From: Hornefia porci
Lineage (GTDB): Bacteria; Bacillota; Clostridia; Peptostreptococcales; Anaerovoracaceae
Assembly (NCBI RefSeq): GCF_001940235.1
Contig: NZ_MJIE01000001.1
Coordinates: 2,666,001-2,730,000, forward strand
Length of the DNA stretch: 64,000 nucleotides
Reading direction: 5' to 3'
In this document: positions 1 to 9,329 of the stretch, in pieces
Layout: every line of letters starts with the position of its first letter
Numbering within the stretch: the first letter of the stretch is position 1
Notes under the pieces: model-generated
Told to the model about the DNA's origin: nothing
The model's database searches: none
What the model saw: only the letters and a program-made list of their open reading frames with translations
Position numbers and translations under genes: made by a program

Positions 1-2520
1 CAATACGCTCAGTTTGATACATTCTTTGAGGGAATGTTTGAAAAAGAGCGCCTGCTGGACATCATCAAAAACTTCATCTGCTTCTCAAATGAGGGGTTGA
101 AGAAGTTTAAGATTCTGGCTGGCTATCACCAGTATTTTGCAGTGCGAAAGGCTATTGAATCTACAAAGAACGCCACGGTTACTGATGGTAAAGGTGGCGT
201 ATTCTGGCATACACAGGGCAGCGGAAAATCTCTGTCTATGGTTTTTTATGCACACCTTCTGCAGGAAGCGCTGGACAGCCCAACTATCGTAGTAATTACA
301 GACCGTAACGATCTTGATGATCAGCTCTATGGTCAGTTTGCAAAGTGTAAGGATTTTCTGCGTCAGGAACCGGTGCATGCTACCTGTAGGAAGCTAACAG
401 AGACTTCCGGGAAAAATGATATCGGATTGAAGGACTGGCTAGACGGCAGGCAGGCAAACGGCATCATTTTTACGACGATGCAGAAATTCGAGGAGTCTTC
501 TGAGCCGCTTTCAGAGCGCCGTAACATCATCGTTATGGCTGATGAGGCGCATCGCAGCCAGTATGGATTGAAGGAAAAAGTTGACGCCAAGACCGGTGAG
601 ATAAAGGTCGGAACGGCGCGTATTATTCGTGATAGCCTTCCGAATGCTACATATATTGGATTTACCGGAACTCCCATCTCGGCGAAAGACAGAAATACCC
701 GTGAGGTTTTTGGTGATTACATCGATATTTACGACATGACACAGGCCGTAGAGGATGGCGCAACGAGACCGGTATATTATGAGAGCCGCGTAATTAAGCT
801 GAAATTCGACGAAGCTACGCTTCATCTGATTGATCAGGAATACGACATTATGGCGAATAATGCGGATCCTGAAGTGGTTGAAAAGAGCAAGAAGGAGCTT
901 GGTCAGATGGAAGCTGTTCTTGGAAATGACGCTACCATAGATTCACTGGTTAATGATATTCTTGACCACTATGAAAATTATCGAGCCGATCTCCTGACAG
1001 GAAAGGCGATGGTTGTCGCGTATTCTCGCGCAATCGCTATGAAGATTTATAATCGTATTCTTGAACTGCGCCCAAGCTGGAAAGAAAAGGTCAAGGTTGT
1101 AATGACCGAGAGCAATAAAGATCCGGAAGAGTGGCGTGCTGTTATTGGGAATAAGCGCCGCAGGGATGAGCTCGCTAAGGAATTCAAAGACAATAATAGC
1201 GAAATGAAGATCGCCATAGTCGTTGATATGTGGTTGACTGGATTTGACGTTCCTTCTCTTGCAACGATGTATGTCTATAAGCCGATGCAGGGTTATAATC
1301 TGATGCAGGCCATTGCCCGTGTCAATCGTGTCTTTCAGGATAAAGAAGGCGGCTTGATTGTTGACTATGTAGGCATTGCATCAGCATTGAAACAGGCCAT
1401 GAATGACTATACGGCTCGTGATAAAAAGAATTACGGTGATACCGATATTGCCAAAGTGGCGTATCCGAAGTTCCTTGAGAAACTCTCCATTTGCTGTGAT
1501 CTGTTCCACGGATATGACTATTTCAAGTTTACGAACGGCACCGATCTTGAACGCTCGAAGGTTATCACCGGGGCAGTTAACTTCATTGTAGGAACTGACA
1601 AGGAAAGAGAACGCGAAGACTTCATCAAAGAAGCACTGTTGTTGCGTCAGGCTTTGTCTCTCTGCTCTTCACTGGTAGAGCGTGATCTGCGAGTCGAGGC
1701 GGCATTCTTTGAATCTGTCCGCGTGCTTGTTATGCGCTTAATGAATCAGGGCGAGGGTAAGAAGCTATCTCTGCCGGAAATGAACGCTCGTATCAATGAA
1801 CTTCTGAAATCTAGCATCAAGAGCGATGGTGTTATCAATTTGTTCTCTGATATTAAAGAGGAATTCTCCCTGTTCGACCCTAAATTCCTTGAGGAAATTT
1901 CAAAGATGAAGGAGAAGAATCTTGCTGTTGAGCTTCTGAAAAAACTAATAGCGGAACAGGTGCAGATATATAGACGCACGAATGTGGTTAAGTCCGAGAA
2001 ATTCAGTGAAATTATTCAAGGTGTCATGAACCGGTATCTGAACGGAATGCTTACCAATGAGGAAGTAATCGAGGAACTTCTGAAAATGGCAAAGCAGATT
2101 CGTGATGCACATGAAGCCGGGGATGAGCTTGGCCTTTCTGAAGATGAGCTGGCATTCTATGATGCCCTTACCAAGCCACAGGCAATTAAGGACTTCTATG
2201 AAAATGATGAGCTGATTGCTATTACAAAAGAGCTCACAGATGCGCTGCGCAGGAATCGATCTATCGATTGGCAGAAACGTGATTCTGCACGCGCTAAGAT
2301 GCGCATGATGATTAAGAGACTATTAAAGAAACATAAATACCCGCCAGAAGGAATGGATGATGCTGTTGCCACAGTAATGCTTCAGTGTGAGCTGTGGACG
2401 GACAATAACGATATGGAGCGTCAGGTAGTTAGCTATGCTGAGGATTTCAGCAATAAAGAACAGGATTTACAGATGGTAGCGGAGGAAACTGCACCATACG
2501 GAACAAAGAAGGAGGTCTAA
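1..2520 (+). CDS. hsdR: Type I restriction enzyme subunit R (HsdR), 5'-truncated by window edge
   Basis: This is the motor and nuclease subunit of a type I restriction-modification complex, which translocates DNA using ATP and then cleaves it. The reading frame is open from base 1, so the gene starts upstream and the ATG at 34 is internal. The visible part has a Walker A loop (TQGSGKS, about 211-231), a DEAH box (541-552), the helicase motif GFTGTPIS (about 658-681) and a long helical C-terminal region that fits the HsdR C-terminal domain. Full-length HsdR proteins are roughly 1,000 residues, so the N-terminal nuclease domain lies outside the window. No hsdM or hsdS is visible and they would be upstream. 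Base composition is less GC-rich than the genes after 6,000, which fits horizontal acquisition. Family assignment is firm. Confidence 0.93.
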   Translation, partial: QYAQFDTFFEGMFEKERLLDIIKNFICFSNEGLKKFKILAGYHQYFAVRKAIESTKNATVTDGKGGVFWHTQGSGKSLSMVFYAHLLQEALDSPTIVVITDRNDLDDQLYGQFAKCKDFLRQEPVHATCRKLTETSGKNDIGLKDWLDGRQANGIIFTTMQKFEESSEPLSERRNIIVMADEAHRSQYGLKEKVDAKTGEIKVGTARIIRDSLPNATYIGFTGTPISAKDRNTREVFGDYIDIYDMTQAVEDGATRPVYYESRVIKLKFDEATLHLIDQEYDIMANNADPEVVEKSKKELGQMEAVLGNDATIDSLVNDILDHYENYRADLLTGKAMVVAYSRAIAMKIYNRILELRPSWKEKVKVVMTESNKDPEEWRAVIGNKRRRDELAKEFKDNNSEMKIAIVVDMWLTGFDVPSLATMYVYKPMQGYNLMQAIARVNRVFQDKEGGLIVDYVGIASALKQAMNDYTARDKKNYGDTDIAKVAYPKFLEKLSICCDLFHGYDYFKFTNGTDLERSKVITGAVNFIVGTDKEREREDFIKEALLLRQALSLCSSLVERDLRVEAAFFESVRVLVMRLMNQGEGKKLSLPEMNARINELLKSSIKSDGVINLFSDIKEEFSLFDPKFLEEISKMKEKNLAVELLKKLIAEQVQIYRRTNVVKSEKFSEIIQGVMNRYLNGMLTNEEVIEELLKMAKQIRDAHEAGDELGLSEDELAFYDALTKPQAIKDFYENDELIAITKELTDALRRNRSIDWQKRDSARAKMRMMIKRLLKKHKYPPEGMDDAVATVMLQCELWTDNNDMERQVVSYAEDFSNKEQDLQMVAEETAPYGTKKEV

Positions 2521-2524
2521 CCTA

Positions 2525-2614
2525 ATGGATGCGACAAAAGGTAATATCTATGTGATCTTCTATGGAAATAAATGGTATCGCAAGAATGGACAGTTGATTC
2601 TGAACTTATTGTGA
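2525..2614 (+). CDS. 29-codon ORF after hsdR, probable gene remnant
   Basis: A short frame, MDATKGNIYVIFYGNKWYRK followed by nine residues and TGA. It starts five bases after the hsdR stop and has a good ribosome binding site (AAGAAGGAGG) inside the hsdR 3' end, so it would be translationally coupled. It is too short for any domain to be recognised. The strong translation signal on such a short frame suggests the 5' end of a gene that once followed hsdR and was cut off where the restriction island meets the next gene. It could also be a real small peptide. Confidence 0.3.
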   Translation: MDATKGNIYVIFYGNKWYRKNGQLILNLL

Positions 2615-2646
2615 GCATAGTAGAATAATTCAAGGAGGATGAACCG

Positions 2647-4374
2647 ATGAACCAGTCAGGAATTCTGAACGGAATTGAAGAGGAAATCAAGCCGTTTCTA
2701 TACAAGTACATTCAGGCCAGAAGTCTGACCTATACGCCGGCGGAGAGAGACGCGTAACGGTTTCTGATGGAGGAGCTCGGCGCGGATCCGTATTTTCAGG
2801 CTCACCCGGAATATTTCGGGACCTGTGAAATAGAGGGAGACCCTTTTCAGCGCAGGGTGAGTTACGCCATGGTGAGAGGTCAGGGAAACGACGCGGTGGT
2901 CTTTGTTCATCACAATGATGTGGTTGACGTGGAGGATTATAAGCTCCTGAAGGAATACGCATTTTCTCCGGATGAGCTGGAGAAGGAGCTGGCGGGAATC
3001 AGGGAATCTCTGCCGGAGGATGCCGGGAGGGATCTGGAATCGGGCGAGTGGCTGTTCGGACGGGGCGGCTGCGATATGAAGGGCGGCGGAGCAATTCAGT
3101 TTTCTCTGCTCCGGAGATACGCGCAGCTTCCGGATTTCCGCGGGAATGTCATTGTGATTGCGGTGCCGGATGAGGAAAATCTTTCCGCGGGTATGCGCCG
3201 CGCCGTGCAGCTTCTGGCGGAACTGAAGGATCGGTATGGCTTCGACTATAAAATCATGTTCAATTCCGAGCCGCATCAGCGGAAGAATCCTGACGTGGGA
3301 ATTATTTCAGAGGGCTCGGTGGGCAAGCTCCTGCCGTTCGTGTATGTCCGCGGCTATCTGTCACATATCGGAAAAGTCTACGAGGGTCTGAACCCGGTCA
3401 GCCTGTTGAGTGAAATTGTGAGACGGACGGAGCTGAATGTGGATTTTTCGGACGTTGTGGGCAATGAATGTGCACCGCCGCCCACCTGGCTGTACATGAA
3501 GGACAGCAAGAAACACTACGACGTGTCAATGCCGCTTTCTGCTTCCGGGTGCTTCAGCGTTCTGACGCTGGATCAGTCGCCGCAGAGCCTTCTGAACAAA
3601 GTGAAATCTGTCTGCGAGGAGGCGTTTGAATGTGTAGTCGCAGACATGAACGACAGTTATCGGCGATTCTGCGAGACGGCGGAACCGGTGGCGTCGGAGC
3701 TTCCCTGGAAGAGCAGGGTGGAAGATTTCGATACTCTGCTTCGGGAGGCGGCGTCAGCTTATGGCGACCGCTTCCGGGAGGCGTACGAAAGAAAAAGAAA
3801 AGACGCTCTGGCGCGGGTCGCTTCCGGAGAAACGGATCTGATAGAATGTAATTTTGAAATCGTGGATTTCGTTTTTGAGTACATTGATGATTTTTCTCCA
3901 AGAGTGATCTACGGACTGATTCCGCCTTACTATCCGAATGTATCCAATGTGTTTTTCGAGGGGCTGGAGCCCTCTGTGGCAGGACTTTACGAAAAACTGG
4001 ATCAGTTTGCGGCGGAGAACTTCCGGCAGCATTATGAGAGAGAATATTTCTATACGGGAATCTGTGATCTGTCCTTTACGAGTATCCGCGGCGGAGCGGA
4101 TATCCGGAAGGCACTGGAGCGGTCGATGCCGCTTCTGGGAGAGTACTTCGACCTGCCCGTTGAAGCCATTGAGAAAATATCCATGCCCTGCATGAACATC
4201 GGCCCGTGGGGGAAGGATTTTCACAAGATGACCGAGAGGGTGTACAAAGAAGATCTGTATGAGAGAACTCCAATGCTGCTGAATCGGGCAGTGGAACTGA
4301 TTCTGAACGGAGGGCAGCCGCTGAAAGGAGTCTTAAATGGACTTCAGGAGGGAATGAATATTCCGGATTTATAA
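2647..4374 (+). pseudogene. RocB-like M20-family metallopeptidase with in-frame TAA at codon 37
   Basis: A zinc-dependent M20 hydrolase resembling RocB (arginine-utilisation protein family, about 550 residues). The natural start is ATG 2647, preceded by AAGGAGGAT. After 36 codons (ending ..TPAERDA) a TAA stop lies at 2755-2757, and the same frame then continues without interruption (RFLMEELGADPYF..) to 4374. Metal-site motifs are intact: VFVHHNDVVDVED near residue 45 after the internal ATG 2767, GGCDMKGGG, VPDEEN and SEPHQ. A 535-residue product could start at ATG 2767, but that would remove the conserved N-terminal helix and no ribosome binding site precedes it. The last ten codons (LQEGMNIPDL) lie beyond a 24-bp direct repeat and may be derived from the insertion. 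It is either a recent nonsense mutation or a sequencing error. Substrate is unknown. Confidence 0.72.
4318..4341 (+). repeat. 24-bp direct repeat, left copy (inside rocB-like gene)
   Basis: This 24-base stretch (starts CCGCTGAAAGGAG, ends TTAAATGGA) is identical to 5841-5864. Here it encodes PLKGVLNG in frame in the 3' end of the RocB-like gene. Sequence on either side of the two copies is unrelated, so the identity stops sharply. The pair brackets the AT-rich segment 4342-5840. Confidence 0.9.
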
Positions 4375-4440
4375 CAGACAATCCGGCTTATCGGATGCGA
4401 TTGTCTGATGATACGGGAGGCTTTAACGGCTTCCCTTTTT
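4375..4440 (+). terminator. Intrinsic terminator after rocB-like gene
   Basis: Two hairpins follow the stop codon. The first pairs CAGACAATC (4375-4383) with GATTGTCTG (4399-4407). The second is GGGAGGC (4415-4421) against GGCTTCCC (4428-4435), followed directly by TTTTT (4436-4440), a standard Rho-independent layout on the plus strand. Confidence 0.7.
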
Positions 4441-4727
4441 CTTATGTCAGGAAATCAGAAATTGTCGGTGTTATGTATGAAAAAAATAAATCTCCCCAAT
4501 ATTTTTGTCCCCCTTTTAGTATTCTGTGCGTTTATATGTATGGAGAGGGTAAAATTAGCACAAATCGTTTGAATTTTATAGTGGTGAAATATGCGCAAGA
4601 GGAGCTTTATATCGGGAATGACGCGTACCCCAAAAAGTGGAGTAAAGAAATTGAAATTAACACAAGATGCTGTTATCATTTTGTCAAACAAGTTTTTTAT
4701 TTTGCGTTAAGAAAAGGAGGTGTTCAC
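4441..4727. other. AT-rich leader without a convincing gene
   Basis: Nearly 290 bases between the terminator and the secreted-protein start. The frame of the downstream gene stays open back to 4395, which is longer than expected by chance in such AT-rich DNA, but no ribosome binding site or recognisable protein sequence supports translation here. The promoter for 4728 must lie in this stretch; I could not pick a convincing -35/-10 pair. Confidence 0.4.
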
Positions 4728-5444
4728 ATGGTAAATATGAATGCAAGAAGGATTATATCGTTAATGATTGCTTTTACTTTGATAGTAACTATGCCTGCAA
4801 CCGCCTTCGGGGCGACAAAAATAGACCCCGGGGACAGTATAGATCACAAAATAGACATGGCATTAAGCGACGATATAAAAGCATTGCAAATTGACGAAAA
4901 CACTGTAAAATTATACGATTATGAAAACAGTGCAATACTCAAGATTCACGAAAATGAAGGCGTTATAAAATACGATGTAAAGGTGGATGGCGAATCGGAA
5001 AGTGATTATTTTCTGATTAATAAAGAAAAGGGGACCTTGTACTCGTCTCAAACTGGACAAACTGTAACAATTCAAGAATTGTCTATTGATCAATCTGTCG
5101 AAAACCAAAAGGCCGCTAAGGCAAAATCAAATTGGCCGAAAACATATTCAATAAGTTATAAAAAACTTAGGAGTGTAGTTTCTTCCACTGCAAATAAGTT
5201 TACCATTGCTGTGGCGATAATTACAGTTGCAGCAGCCATTATGGGAGTCACAATTTCGACAGCAGGTGGTGTAGTGGTTGCACTTATAGGTGCAGGATTT
5301 GTAGCTATATACGAGGGGCTCAAATATCCTAAAAAAACGAAAGGTGTGAAAGTAAAAGTCGATCGAAAGAAAGTAACAGAATACCATGGGAATTCATCGT
5401 GGACTGGATACAGGTACAATGTTGTGAAAGTCTGGACATATTAG
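4728..5444 (+). CDS. Secreted protein with hydrophobic C-terminal half; possible bacteriocin or toxin
   Basis: 238 residues. The start is fixed by AAAAGGAGG eight bases before ATG 4728 and by the signal peptide that follows (RRIISLMIAFTLIVTMPATAF, cleavage likely after AFG-A near residue 28). The mature part is about 115 polar, acidic residues, then a long glycine- and alanine-rich hydrophobic segment (FTIAVAIITVAAAIMGVTIS onward, about residues 162-200). The tail is basic and aromatic (lysine-rich, ending in YNVVKVWTY). I do not recognise the family. A signal peptide, a membrane-inserting segment and a cationic tail, followed 11 bases later by a tiny membrane protein, is how several pore-forming bacteriocins and their immunity proteins are arranged. 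It sits in an AT-rich cassette bounded by 24-bp repeats. The toxin role is inference; a surface protein is equally possible. Confidence 0.6.
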   Translation: MVNMNARRIISLMIAFTLIVTMPATAFGATKIDPGDSIDHKIDMALSDDIKALQIDENTVKLYDYENSAILKIHENEGVIKYDVKVDGESESDYFLINKEKGTLYSSQTGQTVTIQELSIDQSVENQKAAKAKSNWPKTYSISYKKLRSVVSSTANKFTIAVAIITVAAAIMGVTISTAGGVVVALIGAGFVAIYEGLKYPKKTKGVKVKVDRKKVTEYHGNSSWTGYRYNVVKVWTY

Positions 5445-5455
5445 GGGGCTCAATT

Positions 5456-5746
5456 ATGAAAGGAGATTTTTATAAAAATGAAGACAAATGCATAAAACTG
5501 GCATTGCGCAGGATTCTGATAATATATGAAACAATTTATGTGGCGATTGCAATAATAATAAAAATGAGCGTTTTCGGAACTTATTCTGAAACGAGGCAAT
5601 ATGTAATTGTAACGTTAAGTGTTGTATCTTTAATACTGATTGCAGTATACAAAGTTCTCTGCGCAAAAAAAGAAATAAATGATAACGGAATGTTGCTACT
5701 GATGTCAGTATACTCAATACTATTCCTCGTATTTGCATTATTATGA
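5456..5746 (+). CDS. Small three-helix membrane protein, possible immunity partner
   Basis: 96 residues starting at ATG 5456 behind AGGGGG, 11 bases after the secreted protein gene, so very likely co-transcribed. It has a short charged N-terminus (MKGDFYKNEDK) and three predicted membrane spans: about 18-36 (ILIIYETIYVAIAIII), 46-66 (YVIVTLSVVSLILIAVYKVL) and 77-94 (MLLLMSVYSILFLVFALL). Lysines lie between spans. It is AT-rich like its partner. No family is recognised. Its size, topology and position fit an immunity protein that protects the producer from the upstream secreted protein, but this is inferred from layout only. Confidence 0.6.
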   Translation: MKGDFYKNEDKCIKLALRRILIIYETIYVAIAIIIKMSVFGTYSETRQYVIVTLSVVSLILIAVYKVLCAKKEINDNGMLLLMSVYSILFLVFALL

Positions 5747-5799
5747 GAACATTCAACAGAAACTGCAATATAAGTTACTCAAACCACAATAATGCTGGC

Positions 5800-5819
5800 T
5801 GCGCATCAAACAATGCGCA
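5800..5819. other. Perfect hairpin TGCGCAT-N6-ATGCGCA
   Basis: A 7-bp perfect stem with a six-base loop lies between the small membrane protein gene and the right copy of the 24-bp repeat. No strong T-run follows, so it is at best a weak terminator. It could instead be a recombinase or regulator site at the edge of the cassette. Confidence 0.4.
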
Positions 5820-5840
5820 TTTCGGAGAGAACATCAATAA

Positions 5841-5864
5841 CCGCTGAAAGGAGTCTTAAATGGA
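5841..5864 (+). repeat. 24-bp direct repeat, right copy (ribosome binding site and start of next gene)
   Basis: Identical to 4318-4341. In this copy the same bases act as the ribosome binding site (GAAAGGAG) and the ATG at 5860 of the 85-residue gene. Confidence 0.9.
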
Positions 5865-6117
5865 TAAGGGAAAAACCAGATGGATGGTAAAAACAGGAAT
5901 CCTTATTTTCGGACTGCTTCTATATAATCTGGCAGACAAAGGCGGCCGGGGATTTCTGATAGCAGGATTATTCTGTTTTGCGGTTGCGGTAACGTTATTT
6001 ACGGAAGACTGCATTGATGACATCAGACATCGGAAAAAGAGGAGCATGATAAGGGATATCCTTTTCGTAATCCTGGCAGTGCTCCTGATTGTTTCGGGAG
6101 GGCGCTCTCTGCTTTGA
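5860..6117 (+). CDS. Small membrane protein of unknown function
   Basis: 85 residues. ATG 5860 follows AAAGGAG with good spacing; both lie inside the right copy of the 24-bp repeat. There are three hydrophobic stretches: 11-22 (TGILIFGLLLYN), 30-45 (GFLIAGLFCFAVAVTLF) and 66-80 (DILFVILAVLLIVSGG). A basic loop (RHRKKR) lies between the last two. GC content returns to that of the main chromosome here, so this gene probably belongs to the original rocB locus rather than to the cassette. On paper, removing the cassette would overlap its start with the rocB-like stop, which would make the two a coupled pair. Function unknown. Confidence 0.65.
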   Translation: MDKGKTRWMVKTGILIFGLLLYNLADKGGRGFLIAGLFCFAVAVTLFTEDCIDDIRHRKKRSMIRDILFVILAVLLIVSGGRSLL

Positions 6118-6144
6118 GGAGCGGGATGAAGAAAAAATAAAAAT

Positions 6145-6196
6145 CTCAGGCAATATCTGTGAGCAGCACCCGCAGTATTTGCCTGAGTTTTTGTTT
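6145..6196. terminator. Bidirectional terminator between the 85-aa gene and gap
   Basis: CTCAGGCAA (6145-6153) pairs with TTGCCTGAG (6179-6187), followed by TTTTTGTTTT on the plus strand and preceded by an A-rich run that gives U's on the minus strand. It serves the convergent ends of the small membrane gene and the fru-gap operon. Confidence 0.8.
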
Positions 6197-6226
6197 TGAT
6201 TAATGTCCGGTGATGACCGGCGGCTG

Positions 6227-7246
6227 TTATTTCAGAGTCGCCATGTAATCCAGAGTTCTGATCAGCTGGCTTACGTAGGACATCTCGTTGTCGTACCAGG
6301 AGACAACTCTTACCTCATAGATGTGAGTTCCGCATTTCTGGGCGAGGGTCTGGGTCGCATCGAACAGGGAACCGTAGCTCATGCCGATGGTGTCGCTGGA
6401 AACGATTTCGTCCTCGGTGTAGCCGAAGGAATCATTGGAAGCGGCTTTCATGGCCTCGTTGATGCCTTCCACGGATACGCTGTCGGTCATGTCCTTCAGA
6501 GTCGCGTCCAGGATGGTGATGGATCCGCTGGGAACCGGAACTCTCTGCGCGGAGCCGATCAGCTTGCCGTCCAGTTCAGGGATGACCAGACCGATCGCCT
6601 TGGCGGCGCCGGAGCTCGTCGGTACGATGTTCTGCGCGCCGGCTCTGGATCTTCTCAGATTGCCTTTTCTCTGCGGTCCGTCCAGAATCATCTGATCGCC
6701 GGTGTAGGCGTGGATCGTGGTCATGAATCCTGTTCTGACCTCTCTGTACTGGTTCAGAGCCTTCGCCATCGGCGCCAGGCAGTTCGTGGTGCAGGAGGCG
6801 CCGGAAACGATATTGTCTTCCGGAGTCAGAGTCTCATGATTGGTGCCGAATACGATCGTCGGAATATCGTTTCCGGCAGGAGCAGAGATCAGAACCTTCT
6901 TTGCGCCGGCGTCGATGTGAGCCTGAGCCTTGGCCTTGGAGGTGTAGAAGCCTGTGCATTCCAGAACGATATCGACATTCAGCTCCTTCCAGGGCAGGTT
7001 CTTCGCATCCGCTTCCTTGTAAATTGTAATCTTCCTGCCGTCCACGGTGATGGAATCGTCGTCATACTCGACGGTGTGTCCGTGATAACCGCCCTGAACG
7101 GTGTCGTACTTCAGCAGATAAGCCAGCATTTCCGGCTTGGTCAGATCGTTGATTGCGACGACTTCGAAGCTGTCGTCTGCCCATACCTTACGAAATGCGA
7201 GTCTGCCGATACGTCCGAAACCATTAATTGCTAATCTGATACTCAT
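6227..7246 (-). CDS. gap: Glyceraldehyde-3-phosphate dehydrogenase, type I
   Basis: 339 residues, normal length. Oxidises and phosphorylates glyceraldehyde 3-phosphate to 1,3-bisphosphoglycerate with NAD in the cytosol. Rossmann motif INGFGRIGR at residues 7-15, Asp34 in [11 protein letters not shown] that favours NAD, catalytic Cys152 in SGASCTTNC and the histidine in TIHAYTGDQ are all present. The ATG overlaps the ptsI stop by four bases (ATGA) behind AAAAAGGAGG, so it is translationally coupled and is the last gene of the fructose PTS operon. Placing gap in a fructose operon, rather than with pgk and tpi, is unusual. Confidence 0.97.
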   Translation of the reverse strand: MSIRLAINGFGRIGRLAFRKVWADDSFEVVAINDLTKPEMLAYLLKYDTVQGGYHGHTVEYDDDSITVDGRKITIYKEADAKNLPWKELNVDIVLECTGFYTSKAKAQAHIDAGAKKVLISAPAGNDIPTIVFGTNHETLTPEDNIVSGASCTTNCLAPMAKALNQYREVRTGFMTTIHAYTGDQMILDGPQRKGNLRRSRAGAQNIVPTSSGAAKAIGLVIPELDGKLIGSAQRVPVPSGSITILDATLKDMTDSVSVEGINEAMKAASNDSFGYTEDEIVSSDTIGMSYGSLFDATQTLAQKCGTHIYEVRVVSWYDNEMSYVSQLIRTLDYMATLK

Positions 7247-8964
7247 CTTGAGATCCTCCTTTTTACTTTATCCTTAAGATAACGTTTGATATTGGCGGCG
7301 CTGTCTCTTGCGAGAGCGTGCCTTGCAATGTGATCCGCCTCGACTCTTGTCCACAAAGACATGTTGTAGCGGGTGCTGAGCACCTTTTCGTGGCTGACGC
7401 TGAATTCATCCAGCCCGAAGGCCAGAAGAACAGGAATCAGCGCCGGATCCGATGCCGCTTCGCCGCACATGCCCACCGGGATGCCCGCGTTGTGGGCGCA
7501 GGAGCAGATGCGTTTGATACTGCGGAGTACCGCGGGATCATACGCCGTATAGAGGTCGGCGACCTGACTGTTTCCCCGGTCCGCGCACATGGTGTACCCG
7601 GTCAGATCGTTGGTTCCGATACTGAAGAAGTCCACCTCGGCGGCCAGTCTGTCCGCCATCATACAGGCGGCCGGAGTCTCGACCATAATCCCGATGGGGG
7701 TGTCCGGGTTGAAGTGTTTTCCTTCCCGGGTCAGATCCTCGACACACCGGTCGCGGAGCTTTTTAACTTCACGAACCTCCTCCACGCGGGTGATCATTGG
7801 TATCATAATACGAAGATTTCCGTATGCGCTAGCACGAAGCAGTGCTCTGAGCTGTGCCTGGAACAGGTCGTGATTGTTCAGGCAGAAGCGTATTGCCCGG
7901 TACCCGAGGAACGGATTGTCCTCTTTGGGAAGGTTCAGATACGGAATTTCTTTGTCGCCGCCGATGTCCAGTGTGCGGATGATGACCGGCTTGTCTCCGA
8001 AGGTCTGAACCACCTTCTTGTACGCCTCGTACTGCTCATCCTCCAGCGGTGCGGAGGGACGGTTCATATAGAGGAATTCCGTCCGCAGAAGGCCGACGCC
8101 CTCCGCATCGTCGTCTTTCGCGATTACGCCGTCCGCCGGCGTTCCGATGTTGGCGACGATTTCCCGGAGCTCCCCGTCACCGGTGACAGAGGGTTTGCCC
8201 CGGAAGGCCTCAAGGCGCAGTTTCATTTCCTGAAATTCCTCGGCCTTTTTCGTGTACTTCTCAATCTCCTCGTCGGCGGGAGAGAGAATAACCGAACCCT
8301 CTGTGCCGTCCACGATGACCGTGTCGCCGTCGTGAACGCTGTCCAGAAGATTTTGTACGCTCAGCACCGCCGGGATCTCCAGCGCCCTGGACAGGATTGC
8401 GGAGTGCGAGGTATAGCCGCCGCTGGCGGTGACGATGCCGGCCACGGAATCCTTTGTAATCCCCACCGTCATAGAGGGAGTGAGATCCTCTGTGACGATG
8501 ACGGTACCCGCCGGAACCCTGGCCAGATCCACATCCTCGATGCCCTGAAGGTGCATGATCAGACGCGTTCTGATGTCAGCGATGTCCGTTGCCCGTTCCA
8601 TGGTCAGCTGGTCGCCCGTCGCCCGGAACATTTCGATGACCGAGTTCAGGATCCGGTCTGTCGCTGATTCCGCATTGAGTCCCTTGCGGATCTCGTCTGT
8701 GATCTGCTGGAGCACAAAGGGGTCGCGGATCAGCTGAATGTGTCCGCGGAGGATTCCCGCCTCTTTTTCGGAGGCCGCCTGTTCCAGCTCCGCTGCCATT
8801 GTTTCAGTATCCGCGCAGAAGCCTTCGAGTGCGTCGTTGAAGCGGGCGACTTCCTGTTCAGTATCCGCCGGGGCGGCAGTCGAGATTTCCTTCGGCGTTG
8901 TAATGACGACCCGTACTGTTCCGATGCCGATTCCTTCGGATGCTGCGATTCCTTTCAAAATCAT
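7243..8964 (-). CDS. ptsI: PTS enzyme I (PEP-protein phosphotransferase)
   Basis: 573 residues, the usual size. Takes phosphate from PEP onto its own histidine and passes it to HPr, starting every PTS uptake reaction. Phosphorylated His187 lies in [19 protein letters not shown], and the PEP-binding barrel is marked by [33 protein letters not shown] and [13 protein letters not shown]. It lies 34 bases after ptsH and overlaps gap. Because only one general PTS pair is seen here, these genes may supply all PTS transporters of the cell, although they are carried in a fructose operon. Confidence 0.97.
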   Translation of the reverse strand: MILKGIAASEGIGIGTVRVVITTPKEISTAAPADTEQEVARFNDALEGFCADTETMAAELEQAASEKEAGILRGHIQLIRDPFVLQQITDEIRKGLNAESATDRILNSVIEMFRATGDQLTMERATDIADIRTRLIMHLQGIEDVDLARVPAGTVIVTEDLTPSMTVGITKDSVAGIVTASGGYTSHSAILSRALEIPAVLSVQNLLDSVHDGDTVIVDGTEGSVILSPADEEIEKYTKKAEEFQEMKLRLEAFRGKPSVTGDGELREIVANIGTPADGVIAKDDDAEGVGLLRTEFLYMNRPSAPLEDEQYEAYKKVVQTFGDKPVIIRTLDIGGDKEIPYLNLPKEDNPFLGYRAIRFCLNNHDLFQAQLRALLRASAYGNLRIMIPMITRVEEVREVKKLRDRCVEDLTREGKHFNPDTPIGIMVETPAACMMADRLAAEVDFFSIGTNDLTGYTMCADRGNSQVADLYTAYDPAVLRSIKRICSCAHNAGIPVGMCGEAASDPALIPVLLAFGLDEFSVSHEKVLSTRYNMSLWTRVEADHIARHALARDSAANIKRYLKDKVKRRISR

Positions 8965-8998
8965 AATTTCACCTGCGTTTCTGTTACCGTGCTGCGGT

Positions 8999-9265
8999 TT
9001 ATTCTTCCCCCAGACCGGATTCGATCATGGAGACGGCCTCATCCAGCGCCGCCTGTTCGTCCTCGCCGCTGCAGACGACTTCGATTTCGCTGCCGAATTT
9101 GATGCACGCCGCGATGAGATTCATCAGGCTTTTGCCGTTGACGGTCAGACCGTTGAAATTAATTGTGACGTCGGATTTGTACTTTGCCATCGCGTTGACA
9201 AAGACTGTTGCGGGGCGCATGTGGAAGCCCTGGGAATTAGTTACCTTGAGTTGCTTGCTTACCAT
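8999..9265 (-). CDS. ptsH: Phosphocarrier protein HPr
   Basis: 88 residues. Carries phosphate from enzyme I to the IIA domain of FruA. The active-site His15 is in QGFHMRPA (canonical GLHARPA, with Phe and Met variants). Ser46, in GKSLMN, is the site that HPr kinase phosphorylates in Gram-positive bacteria, so a role in catabolite repression is possible. ATG 9265 is preceded by AAAAGGAGAAATCAC. Lies between fruA and ptsI in the same operon. Confidence 0.96.
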   Translation of the reverse strand: MVSKQLKVTNSQGFHMRPATVFVNAMAKYKSDVTINFNGLTVNGKSLMNLIAACIKFGSEIEVVCSGEDEQAALDEAVSMIESGLGEE

Positions 9266-9329
9266 AGTGATTTCTCCTTTTATATATTAAACTTTCAGCT
9301 ACAAAATATGATTCGGTGCAGACGCCGCG

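Larger units (their letters stand above)
4342..5864. mobile_element. AT-rich cassette bounded by 24-bp direct repeats
   Basis: About 1.5 kb between the repeat copies, with the right copy included. Base composition changes abruptly: 18 of 60 bases are G or C at 4861-4920, against 39 of 60 at 4081-4140 just outside. Contents are a terminator, a secreted protein gene, a small membrane protein gene and a hairpin. No integrase or transposase is encoded and no terminal inverted repeats are seen inside the direct repeats. Collapsing the two repeats into one would let the rocB-like frame end at TAA 5865-5867, overlapping by eight bases the ATG at 5860 of the next gene, which is a natural operon junction. 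I infer an insertion, perhaps mobilised in trans by a site-specific recombinase or by homologous recombination. Confidence 0.6.

Noticed and set aside
6203..7234. Long open frame on the plus strand opposite gap
   Set aside because: Mirror of the strongly conserved gap gene; composition follows the antisense of its codons and no known domain appears.
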